From: Intrasporangiaceae bacterium
GTDB lineage: Bacteria > Actinomycetota > Actinomycetes > Actinomycetales > Dermatophilaceae
NCBI GenBank assembly: GCA_021324575.1
Contig: JAJPIW010000074.1
Coordinates: 25,632-89,631 of the forward strand
Length of the DNA: 64,000 bases
Direction: 5' to 3'
Shown: piece after piece, positions 8,047-16,646 of the stretch
Position numbering within the stretch: position 1 is the stretch's first letter
Layout of the letters: each line of letters opens with the position of its first letter
Made by a program: the position numbers and the translations under genes
Notes under the pieces: generated by a model
Databases searched by the model: none
The model's input: the letters and a program-made list of their open reading frames with translations, nothing else
Told to the model about the DNA's origin: nothing

Positions 8047-9259
8047 GGACCGAGATCGTACGACCCACGTCGTCGAGCATCTCGCGCAGGCGGTCGTAGT
8101 CGGGGTGCCGCATCCGGACGTAGGCGTTGGCCATGTAGCCCGCCTCGACCGGCTGGGTGTGGTGGCCGACCGGCGGGAAGTGGCCGTCGATCACCCATTC
8201 GCCATAGCGGGCCTGGATGTCCTCGATGCCCGTGTAGCCGGTGATCACCCCGTCGCGGTCCGGGCGCAGGGCGATGATGCCGGCCGAGTAGGGCCGGGTC
8301 ATGGGCCGCTCCGGACGACCGTGCACGATGACGTGGGCCCACTCGCGGTACACGTCGACGTCGTTGGCCGCCGAGTACAGGTCCCAGCAGCCGACCCCCG
8401 GGGGGCGGCAGCCGATCTCGGAGAACTTCAGTCCCTTGGGCCCGTTGAACCACTCCATATGCGTCGCCGACGTCCCGATGTCCAGGGCCTCGATGACCCG
8501 CTGCCCGAGCCCGGCGACCTCGGCGTAGAAGGGCGAGTCGGCCATCCGGTTGGTCGTGATGAACTGCGGGGAGACCCACCGGGTCCGCATCGCCTCCAGG
8601 ACGTTGGGGTAGTAGTGCGTGGTCCAGTCGTGGACGACCCGGTTGTCCTGGGCGATCGTGTCGTAGAAGCCCTCGTGGCCCTCGACGAACTCCTCGACGG
8701 CGATCGAGGTGGCACCACTGTTCCAGAACAGGGTGATCGCCTGGGCCAGCTCGTGGTCGTCGTCGACCCGCATCGTGTCCTGGGCGCCGGCCCCGGCCCG
8801 CGGTTTGAGGATGAGCGGGTAGCCGATCTCCTTCGCGAACGCCCAGATCTGGTCGGCGCTGTCCGCGGCGGTCGACGCCGCGGTCGGCACACCGGCCGCG
8901 CGCAGCGCCTCCTTCATCGAGGGCTTGTCGCGGCACAGCCAGGTCGCGCGGACCGACGTGCCGGGTATGCCGGTCGCCTCCCGGACCTCGGCGGCTGGCA
9001 TCGTGTGGGCCTCCACGGTCGCCTCGAGCCGGTCGACCCAGACCCGTGACTGGACGAACCGGACGGCGTCGATCATCTCGCCGACGTTGGTCACCGAGCC
9101 GACCTTGTAGTAGCCGGTCATCGCCGATCGCAGCTCGTCGTCCAGGGCCCACTCCTCGCCCTCGCCGATGCCGATGACGTTTGCGCCCCCCGAGGCGAGG
9201 GCCAGGACGAACCGCCGCTGGTTTCCCGGGAACGTGGGCTCGACGAAGATGATGTTCAC
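8036..9259 (-). CDS. ATP-grasp carboxylate-amine/thiol ligase-like protein
   Basis: 407 residues from GTG 9259. The ATP-grasp fold shows an N-terminal Rossmann-like part (MNIIFVEPTFPGNQ), the lysine strand YPLILKPRAGAGAQ near residue 150, the hinge AVEEFVEGHEGFYD near 190, and the metal-binding segment FSEIGCRPPGVG near 280. These enzymes form an acylphosphate and join it to an amine or thiol. It is the first gene of a six-gene operon with a peptidase-like protein, two esterases, a dipeptidase and PlsC. An ordered triple hairpin (9281-9375) occupies most of the leader. Substrates cannot be deduced. Confidence 0.78.
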   Translation of the reverse strand: MNIIFVEPTFPGNQRRFVLALASGGANVIGIGEGEEWALDDELRSAMTGYYKVGSVTNVGEMIDAVRFVQSRVWVDRLEATVEAHTMPAAEVREATGIPGTSVRATWLCRDKPSMKEALRAAGVPTAASTAADSADQIWAFAKEIGYPLILKPRAGAGAQDTMRVDDDHELAQAITLFWNSGATSIAVEEFVEGHEGFYDTIAQDNRVVHDWTTHYYPNVLEAMRTRWVSPQFITTNRMADSPFYAEVAGLGQRVIEALDIGTSATHMEWFNGPKGLKFSEIGCRPPGVGCWDLYSAANDVDVYREWAHVIVHGRPERPMTRPYSAGIIALRPDRDGVITGYTGIEDIQARYGEWVIDGHFPPVGHHTQPVEAGYMANAYVRMRHPDYDRLREMLDDVGRTISVHAG

Positions 9260-9280
9260 GGGTCTGACCCTAGTGCGCGG

Positions 9281-9375
9281 CCCCTCCGGTTTATCGGGTC
9301 ACCCGATAAACCAGAGGGGTACAGAGCTGCCAACTCTGTACCCGTCGACCTTGTCGGGTGAAGCCGACAAGGTCG
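9281..9375. terminator. Three consecutive hairpins in one intergenic gap
   Basis: Hairpin 1 (9281-9319): 18-bp stem with one mismatch and a 3-base loop, core GGTTTATCGGG. Hairpin 2 (9317-9343): 10-bp perfect stem GGGTACAGAG, 7-base loop, sharing three bases with hairpin 1. Hairpin 3 (9346-9375): 12-bp perfect stem CGACCTTGTCGG, 6-base loop. They fill 95 of the 126 bases between the RHH gene and the ATP-grasp gene, both on the minus strand. They could terminate the first unit, form a structured leader for the second, or bind protein as DNA palindromes. Termination is the default reading. Confidence 0.6.
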
Positions 9376-9385
9376 GCGCCACCGC

Positions 9386-9583
9386 TCAGTCCTGGCCAGG
9401 CGGGCGGCCGCGACGAGGGAGCGGCCCCGCAGCCCGCGGCATACGACCCGCGTCCGTCAGCGCCCGGCGCAGCAGCATCTCGACCTGGGCGTTGACGCTA
9501 CGCAGCTCGTCGTCGGCCCACCGGACGAGCGCATCGTGGACGGCGGGGTCGATCCGCAGGAGGACGTGCTTGCGCTCGCTCAC
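9386..9583 (-). CDS. Small ribbon-helix-helix (Arc-like) DNA-binding protein
   Basis: 65 residues from GTG 9583 in a GTGA overlap with the SPFH gene. The sequence [20 protein letters not shown] followed by [14 protein letters not shown] matches a ribbon-helix-helix fold: a short beta strand and two helices that dimerise to bind operator DNA. The last 18 residues are basic and Pro/Gly-rich. In actinobacteria such proteins are commonly encoded right behind an SPFH gene, as here. It may autoregulate through the palindrome at 10319-10337 (inference). No toxin-like gene is adjacent. Confidence 0.7.
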   Translation of the reverse strand: MSERKHVLLRIDPAVHDALVRWADDELRSVNAQVEMLLRRALTDAGRMPRAAGPLPRRGRPPGQD

Positions 9584-10293
9584 CAGTACCTCACGAGTAC
9601 AGGGAGCCCGCGTTCACGATGGGTGTCCTGGGCGTAGGCCAGGTGCGAGATCCGCACCTCGACGACCTCGACGCCGGCCACGGTCACCCGCTCGGCGACC
9701 TCGCGGGCCAGCTCATCGGAGACCAGGTCGGTCGCCCCGCGCAACGACACGCTCTCGCCGTCGGCCTCGTCGTAGGGGTGGCTCGTCGCCACGTGTCGCA
9801 GCGCCGACTCGGACTGGACGGTGACGAAGTCGCGATAGCTGTCCACGGCATACGTCGAACGCGCCGTGTCGACGACCTGCCAGACGACGATGGCCGCGAT
9901 GTCGACCGGGTTGCCGTCGGCGTCGTTGACCTTCAGGTGGTTCGTCTCGAAGTTCCGGACCCGGAGGCTGACCCCGCGGCGGACGGTGAGCGGCAGGACG
10001 CACCAGAACCCGGGCCGCCGGACCGTGCCCACATAGCTGCCGAAGAACTGGATGACCGAGGTCTGCACCGGCGCGACGACGACGAGCAAGGTCGCGACGA
10101 GGACGGCAACCACGATGGGCACCCAGAGCCACCCATGGTGGCCGGCGACGAGCACCTTGACGGCCCACCCGCAGGCGAAGAGGACGATGACCCCGAGCCA
10201 GCCGCTCACGGCCAGGGCAGGCCGCTCCGAGATGTCGACACGGGTACTGCGGAGGCCCACGCGGCCGGGGCCACTGGAACCGTCGATGGACAT
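9580..10293 (-). CDS. SPFH/Band 7 membrane protein, C-terminally truncated by an internal deletion
   Basis: 237 residues. Two membrane segments (around 30-47 and 55-75) precede a Band 7 domain ([19 protein letters not shown], later [18 protein letters not shown] near 210-217). Intact relatives continue for roughly 75 more residues of helix and end in a [15 protein letters not shown] tail. Here, straight after HLAYA, the frame runs [16 protein letters not shown] and stops. The family tail is still encoded in the next frame as [12 protein letters not shown] with its own stop at 9591. An internal deletion with frameshift best explains this. The membrane anchor and most of the SPFH core remain, but the oligomerising tail is lost, so it may be a pseudogene. 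Confidence 0.7.
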   Translation of the reverse strand: MSIDGSSGPGRVGLRSTRVDISERPALAVSGWLGVIVLFACGWAVKVLVAGHHGWLWVPIVVAVLVATLLVVVAPVQTSVIQFFGSYVGTVRRPGFWCVLPLTVRRGVSLRVRNFETNHLKVNDADGNPVDIAAIVVWQVVDTARSTYAVDSYRDFVTVQSESALRHVATSHPYDEADGESVSLRGATDLVSDELAREVAERVTVAGVEVVEVRISHLAYAQDTHRERGLPVLVRYW

Positions 10294-10318
10294 GGTGTAC
10301 TCCTCTGCCGGGTTAATC

Positions 10319-10337
10319 TGATATCAATCAGATATCA
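10319..10337. promoter_or_regulatory. Operator-like palindrome TGATATC-N5-GATATCA
   Basis: A perfect 7-bp inverted repeat with a 5-base spacer, TGATATCAATCAGATATCA, in an AT-rich island 26 bases upstream of the SPFH start codon. On the minus strand an AGAGGAG ribosome site lies between it and the ATG. Its place and symmetry fit a repressor site. The ribbon-helix-helix protein of the same operon is the obvious candidate ligand (inference). Confidence 0.55.
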
Positions 10338-10485
10338 CTTAATGAGCGTGGGCACCACCCCCACAACCGGGGCATGCGTTCAGCGGGCGCCATCGACCCG
10401 CTGATCCGGGTCGAGCGGATCTACCGGTCCTGCACAAAGCTCCGGTCGGGCCGCCACCAGGACCGCGAAGAGCCTTCGGCCCCGC

Positions 10486-11160
10486 TCAGGCCGGGTGCGG
10501 CGCCGCGTCCGGCCGGTAGGACGGGCTCGGGACCCGGCGCTCCCCGGTCGGCTGCACGACGAACCAGCCGACGTCCCAGCCGCCCAGCGCGAGCCGCCGC
10601 TCGGTCAGCTCGTCGCGCCGCAGGACGCCGACCCGGCCGCTCGCGGGCTCGTAGACGTCGAGCACCCGGTCGCCGTCACCGGGCAGGACGAGCACCACGT
10701 GCCGCGGCAGCTTGGCGTCGCCGACATAGAGCAGCCCCGGCTCCCCCTCGGCCACGACGTCGACCAGCCGGTCGTAGGTCGCCGCGAGCCCCTCCGCGGA
10801 TTCGGCACGGACGAGCTGCACGGCATACCGCGTCCCTCGTCTCGCCGCACCGAACTCCAGCTCGTGCTTGGCCCCCCACGGCGGGGTGCCGAGCGCGTGC
10901 GGCCACGGCAGCTGGGGACGGCGGTAGGCGCCCAGGAGAGCGTTGGTGCGGCTCATGACAACCCGCTCGTATGCCGCGAACCTCGCCTCGGTCGTGTCTC
11001 CGCCGGGCGTGCCGGGCAGCGCCGGCGAGCCGGTGTGGACCCACTGCGCGAAGAGCGGGTCGACGAGCATCCGGGCCACGGTCAGGCAGGCCGACCCGCA
11101 GGTGACCGGTGACTGTTGCACCGGGCCGACATCGCCAACGTTGAGCCGGAAGGTCGCCAC
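10486..11160 (-). CDS. C39-like cysteine peptidase family protein
   Basis: 224 residues from GTG 11160. The N-terminus reads GPVQQSPVTCGSACLTVARML, the glutamine-then-cysteine signature of C39/papain-like peptidases (oxyanion Gln, catalytic Cys near residue 20). A histidine in LPRHVVLVLPGDG near 150 and an Asp shortly after could complete the site. No signal peptide or transporter domain is present, so it is not a classical bacteriocin-processing ABC protein. It follows the large polymerase-HAD gene by 58 bases on the same strand and may be co-transcribed. An upstream in-frame GTG at about 11196 is an alternative start. Confidence 0.6.
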   Translation of the reverse strand: MATFRLNVGDVGPVQQSPVTCGSACLTVARMLVDPLFAQWVHTGSPALPGTPGGDTTEARFAAYERVVMSRTNALLGAYRRPQLPWPHALGTPPWGAKHELEFGAARRGTRYAVQLVRAESAEGLAATYDRLVDVVAEGEPGLLYVGDAKLPRHVVLVLPGDGDRVLDVYEPASGRVGVLRRDELTERRLALGGWDVGWFVVQPTGERRVPSPSYRPDAAPHPA

Positions 11161-11218
11161 CGCCCTATCGTTGCCGAGCCGTTGTGAAACTGCCACCCCA
11201 GCCCACCGCAGCTGTCGG

Positions 11219-14200
11219 CTACCGCCGCAGGTCGCGTTGGTCCCGGATGGTTCGAGCAATGGCGAGGGCACGTCGCTTGATCCTGAACCGCTTGTTGATG
11301 GTGAGCGCAGCGCGGTACAGCGGCGTCGAGCGCTCCGCGGAGATCTCCGGGTTGCGGGTCTTGGGGAACTGCCCGAGCCGAAGATGCCGTAGCACGTCCT
11401 TCGCGGTGTAGCCGGGAGCGAACTCGATCTCCTTGGAGCCGAGCTCGACGGCGTCCCGCAGAGGACCCAGCACCTCGACGAACTGGGGCTCTTTGCGGTT
11501 CTCCTTGTAGTGGATGAAGGAGAACCGGTGCAGCGCCCGACCGACTCCGTCCCGGTCCACGAAGTCGGTCGTCGCGAACCGTTCGGCGAACTCAAGCAGC
11601 ACGTTCTCCAGTGCCCGCTGCAGCAGGACGTCGTGCTTTCGCGGTTCGATGATCTGGACGACCTCATCGCCCTGACGCTCGTAGCCGAGCACCGTCCCGT
11701 ATGGGAGGTTGGCAAAGACCGCCTCCATGGCCAGTAGCGACTGCCTGCTCGCCGTGTAGTTGTGCCGAATCGACTCGCCCTCGGTCTGGTAGATGCTCCG
11801 GGCGTAGTAGAACGGGGTGGCCAAGGGACGACCAGCGAGCGTGCCGAGGATGCGTACGAGGCAGTCCTGCGTGTAGCCACGACCCCAGTACTCGACCACC
11901 GCGAAGGGCTCGTCGAGGTTCATGTGTGCGCCCAGGTAGGCCCCGACCAGTTCGCGTTCAGCCCTGGCGACGGCCAGGAGGTGGTCGTTGAAGTCCTTGG
12001 AACCGCCCATCACCTCGACGACCTCGGCGACCTGCTTCTTGGTCAACGACCGCTGGGTGGCGAAGGCGGCATACTCGGGGAACATCGTCGTGAAGTCGGC
12101 GACGCTGAGCCGAGCGGCCTTGAGCAGGGCGGGCCCGGAGTGGGTGTTCGCAAGGCTGCCGTACTCGCCGAACGTGTCGGCGTCCACGGTTTCGACCTGC
12201 GAAGCGACCCGCCAGGCCTCTCGCGACCCGTAGATGTACCGCGTCTTCAAGGGGTAGTCGTGCGCCGCGATGAGCGCGTCCGCCACGAGCTTGAGGTGGT
12301 GGCCGTCGCGTGAGACGAAGTAGAGCGTCTGGTAGCCGCGAGCAAGACTGTCGCGGAGGACCCAGTCGATGTACGGGATCAGGTTGAGCGCGACGAACTC
12401 CAGGGCGAACTGGTCGCGCAACCCGAAGGGCCGGCTCCTTAGCAGGTCACGCACGATGCCGGCGACGAGGAACCCGTCGTAGGTCGGGACCGATACGGTG
12501 AGGCTTGTCTCGAACGGCCCGTCCAGGGCGGTCTTGGGGATGAGCTCGCTGCGGATGCCCAGCTCGGCCGGCCGCTTCTCGTCGGCGTTGGGACTGTCCC
12601 CGACGTGCACCCAGTCGGCGAAGTCGTAGCCCACCTCGCGATAGGCCTCGATGAAGAGCTTGCGCGTCGTCTTCTGGTAGCCGCTCTCGTTGGACAGGAA
12701 CAGCGGCAGCTCGGCGAGCATCGGGTCGGCGATGCGCAGCAGCTCGGTGACCACCTCGAGGTCGAGGTACATATCACTGAGCAGGATCACCTTCTCGCCG
12801 GCCCCGACCAGCTGGCGGACCCGCTGGATCATCGCCGCATCGGGAATGCAGCTGCGCAGCTCGCCCTCGATCTCCCACTGTTCGAGCAGCGCGCGCTGCT
12901 CATCGGTGAGCTCGTACAGGGACTGGATGCGGTCGAAAATGTCCGAGAAGTGGATCTCCAGCAGACCGGTCTGAAGGTTCCCTGGGGTCCTGCGCCTGGT
13001 GTCCCGGACCGCGCCCTCGGCCTGCATACGCAGCTCGGGGTAGTTGTCCACCAGGAACAACGGGAAGCCACCGGCCTGCCGCGCTCTGGTCTGGACGTAG
13101 TAGAACACCGACACCGGCACGACACCGCGGCGGTGGATGAGGGTGTCGAAGACGTCGAAGCTGTACAGCGTCGGAAGCTGCAGCTCGCGCGGTCGGAACT
13201 CCAACGCACGGTCGACCAGAACTTCAAAGGTCTCCGGCGTGGAGTAGGCCCAGAAGACGTCGTTGATGCGGGCCAGCTCATCCGAGTCCACGGTGCAGTC
13301 CTCAGACAGCAGAGCAAGAAGCTCCTCGAAGGTCTCCGCCTTCGGTCCGCACGAGAGAGCGTCGTAGTCCAGTGCCGTCGCCACCGTGGAGTCCCCCTCC
13401 TCGAGGTCGAACACGTAGCGGATGACCTGGGTCACGCCGGCGGCGAGCATGTCGTAGAGGATCGAGGAGTAGTCGACGATAGCCAGGTCGATCGAGGGGA
13501 AGATCTCGTAGATATCGTCCCGGCTGTCCCAGAAGTACAGCCACGGCGAGCTCCCGTAGAGCTCCTTGAGCCGGAGGAACTCGGCGTCCTTCTCCAGCAG
13601 CGGGTGCATCTTCAGGATGAGCATCGTGTTCTGGGCTTCGAGGGTCTGGATCAGCTCCTCGGGATGCGGGAACGCCTCACGCAGCAGGCCCAGCTTTCGG
13701 GTCTCGCGCCTGGTGGGACACCAGACGGCGATCCGGGCATCGGATGGGGCGCCGCTGCGCGCCCGGATGTCGTGGTCGAAGGTGCGGACCTCGCCGAAGC
13801 GCTTCTGATAGAGGTTCTGTGGGTACCCCCCACGGATGATGACCTCGTCATCGAGTCCGATCTGCTCACGGAAGTGCTGCTCCATGAGCGGAGAGGTGAC
13901 CAGGAAGAGCTGGGTGTTGCGGTAGATCTCGTTGAACTGGATGTACTTGCGCGCTACCGGTTCGGACAGATTTCCGGGGCGGAGCATCCGCTCGATGTGC
14001 TTGACACCCACCCCGTGCCACAGGTTGAGCAGCACCGCACCGCGAAGCTGCTCAGGGAAGTGCTCCTTGACCTGGTTGACGACGTTGACGCCGGCCTTGG
14101 ACATCAGCTCGCGGCCTCGGATCGAGTCGAACCGGTAGGCCGAGTAGCCAAGAGCGCGCACCGCGTCGATGGTCTTCTGCGAGTGGGCCAGCCAGTGGGC

Positions 14201-14308
14201 CTCGATCTCGGGCCTCTGATTGACGACGTAGAGGAACAGCCACTTCGGGTTCCCCGAGAACGCGTCACCGCTGTTGAAGACCCAGATCTTCTGGTCCCGC
14301 GCTGTCAT
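11219..14308 (-). CDS. CDP-glycerol glycerophosphotransferase domain fused to HAD-family (COG5610-like) hydrolase
   Basis: 1029 residues from ATG 14308, with GGAGGG upstream. Residues 1-385 resemble TagB/TagF-type transferases that add glycerol-phosphate or similar units to wall polymers (LNLWHGVGVKHIERM near 95, DYSSILYDML near 280). From about 390, SFDVFDTLIHRRG is a HAD motif I; LLSDMYLDLEVV near 515 and VHVGDSPNADEKRP near 570 are later HAD motifs. The remaining 400 residues (TLYFVSRDGHHLKLVADAL near 690) match the extended part of COG5610-like proteins found in polysaccharide clusters. It probably makes or edits a phosphate-containing surface polymer. No signal octamer lies in 12075-14308. 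Confidence 0.75.
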   Translation of the reverse strand: MTARDQKIWVFNSGDAFSGNPKWLFLYVVNQRPEIEAHWLAHSQKTIDAVRALGYSAYRFDSIRGRELMSKAGVNVVNQVKEHFPEQLRGAVLLNLWHGVGVKHIERMLRPGNLSEPVARKYIQFNEIYRNTQLFLVTSPLMEQHFREQIGLDDEVIIRGGYPQNLYQKRFGEVRTFDHDIRARSGAPSDARIAVWCPTRRETRKLGLLREAFPHPEELIQTLEAQNTMLILKMHPLLEKDAEFLRLKELYGSSPWLYFWDSRDDIYEIFPSIDLAIVDYSSILYDMLAAGVTQVIRYVFDLEEGDSTVATALDYDALSCGPKAETFEELLALLSEDCTVDSDELARINDVFWAYSTPETFEVLVDRALEFRPRELQLPTLYSFDVFDTLIHRRGVVPVSVFYYVQTRARQAGGFPLFLVDNYPELRMQAEGAVRDTRRRTPGNLQTGLLEIHFSDIFDRIQSLYELTDEQRALLEQWEIEGELRSCIPDAAMIQRVRQLVGAGEKVILLSDMYLDLEVVTELLRIADPMLAELPLFLSNESGYQKTTRKLFIEAYREVGYDFADWVHVGDSPNADEKRPAELGIRSELIPKTALDGPFETSLTVSVPTYDGFLVAGIVRDLLRSRPFGLRDQFALEFVALNLIPYIDWVLRDSLARGYQTLYFVSRDGHHLKLVADALIAAHDYPLKTRYIYGSREAWRVASQVETVDADTFGEYGSLANTHSGPALLKAARLSVADFTTMFPEYAAFATQRSLTKKQVAEVVEVMGGSKDFNDHLLAVARAERELVGAYLGAHMNLDEPFAVVEYWGRGYTQDCLVRILGTLAGRPLATPFYYARSIYQTEGESIRHNYTASRQSLLAMEAVFANLPYGTVLGYERQGDEVVQIIEPRKHDVLLQRALENVLLEFAERFATTDFVDRDGVGRALHRFSFIHYKENRKEPQFVEVLGPLRDAVELGSKEIEFAPGYTAKDVLRHLRLGQFPKTRNPEISAERSTPLYRAALTINKRFRIKRRALAIARTIRDQRDLRR

Positions 14309-14360
14309 CAACCCTCCACTTTCAGTTGCGCCTGGACGTCGTGTGCACTCGCGCCGACGC

Positions 14361-14387
14361 CCGCCACGTCGAGCGGGCACGTGGCGG
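14361..14387. terminator. Hairpin downstream of clpX
   Basis: Nine-base perfect arms CCGCCACGT / ACGTGGCGG around a 9-base loop, 55 bases beyond the clpX stop on the minus strand. It also lies upstream of the polymerase-HAD start, separating the two units. Confidence 0.6.
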
Positions 14388-14441
14388 CAGTCGGGTGGGC
14401 AACGCTACCCCAGACGGCACTCAGTTCTGGCCCGGTGCGGG

Positions 14442-15725
<1,284 letters not shown>

Positions 15726-16232
15726 AGCTGCTCCTCCATCACCGATCGTCCACCACACGCGGCCAGGGGTTGCCGGGTGCTGCCGTGACGCCGACGCTAC
15801 CTGCCCACGTCATCACAGACACCCATTGAAACCCCGGTGTCGGGGGCGCGTCGCGTTTGTCCGCTGAGGGCGGACAGCGGTCCCGTATGCGGTTCAGCTC
15901 GCCGTTGGGTGCCCAGGGGCTCGCCACCGATGCGCCCTCGAGCGAGGCCTCGCGACGGTGTGCCGACCGGCTGGCATGGACCGGCTGGCGCACTCGCTTC
16001 CGCACGGGAGTGGCTGCCGGCCCCGCACTGGCCGGGCCTGCGGTCGACTGGCCACCGGAGACTCCGCTGGCCAGTCGACCCAGGTGACGACCAGTCGGGG
16101 GCATCAGCTGCCTCAGACGCGGCAGCGGCAGCCGCTGGCAGGACCGGACGGCTTACCGAACTGGCTACCGGACCGGAGTGGCTGCTCCCACAACCACGAC
16201 GGTTCGGTAACCGGTGCAGTCGCCCAGCCCGA
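15726..16232. other. 507-bp intergenic stretch rich in short inverted repeats
   Basis: No convincing gene: the open frames here are Pro/Arg/Gly-rich shadows. It holds the perfect hairpin at 16042-16080 and several partial repeats built on words such as ACCGGCTGGC and GGTTACCG. It must contain the clpX promoter and the end of the operon reading from 19264. Confidence 0.5.
16042..16080. terminator. Perfect 12-bp hairpin upstream of clpX
   Basis: GGTCGACTGGCC at 16042-16053 pairs perfectly with 16069-16080 around a 15-base loop. It lies about 150 bases beyond the stop of the small secreted protein on the minus strand and 315 bases before clpX. Likely terminator of the acetylation operon. Confidence 0.55.
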
Positions 16233-16646
16233 TCAGCCTGAGCCGCGACCGCCCCCCGTGGCTCGGCCGCCCCGGCCAAGGGTCCAGATCGCCAGCAGGC
16301 CGGTCACCAGTGCCAGCCCGATGACCCAGCCGCGGCCGGACTGAGCGGGCGCCGAAGCCTCCGGTCCGAGCCCACGCTGCCCGCCGGATGTCGGGCTCGC
16401 GGTTGCTGCGTCGGTCGTCGCGGTCGTTTCGGTCGGGCCGTGCTGATCGGAGACCTGGCCGACGAAGACGGCGTCCGCGGCCGCCACCCGCTCCGCCGTG
16501 GAGCCGACCGCGCACGAGCACGCCCAGGACGGCGCGGCGCCGGCGCTCACGAGCCCGCCGAGTGCCAGCAAGAGCACCAAGCCAAGACGCACGTATGCCG
16601 CCCGCCCAGCTGAGCGGACGGCATACGTCGTCGTTGTCGAGGTCAC
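16233..16646 (-). CDS. Small exported CSC-motif protein with C-terminal membrane anchor
   Basis: 137 residues. A signal segment (VRLGLVLLLALGGLVSAGAAP, residues 19-39) leads to SWACSCAVGSTAERV and DAVFVGQV. This is the opening of actinobacterial secreted proteins with a TIMP/NTR-like domain starting at Cys-Ser-Cys. The rest of that domain is missing: the chain goes straight into a Thr/Ala/Pro-rich linker and a final membrane helix (WVIGLALVTGLLAIWTL) with a basic tail. It looks like a shortened version of the family. Its start overlaps the AlgJ-like stop by 4 bases. Residues 7-43 recur as a fragment beside clpP2 (19341-19427). Confidence 0.6.
   Translation of the reverse strand: MTSTTTTYAVRSAGRAAYVRLGLVLLLALGGLVSAGAAPSWACSCAVGSTAERVAAADAVFVGQVSDQHGPTETTATTDAATASPTSGGQRGLGPEASAPAQSGRGWVIGLALVTGLLAIWTLGRGGRATGGGRGSG
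16541..16627. repeat. 87-bp direct repeat, copy A (inside the CSC-protein gene)
   Basis: Aligns without gaps to 19341-19427 at an exact offset of 2800 bases, 74 of 87 identical by hand count. It contains an inverted pair of the signal octamer (16593 and 16620) that folds into a stem. The two copies bracket the AlgJ/AlgI pair. Confidence 0.85.

Noticed and set aside
7084..9259. True cyanophycin synthetase/cyanophycinase pair
   Set aside because: The ligase is about 400 residues and lacks the Mur-ligase half of CphA; the S51-like protein has an extra N-terminal domain. Only an analogy is justified.
15797..16279. A 160-codon minus-strand frame in the clpX upstream gap
   Set aside because: Composition is Pro/Arg/Gly/Ser-rich with no fold-like pattern, it overlaps the CSC-protein end, and the same bases are full of inverted repeats.
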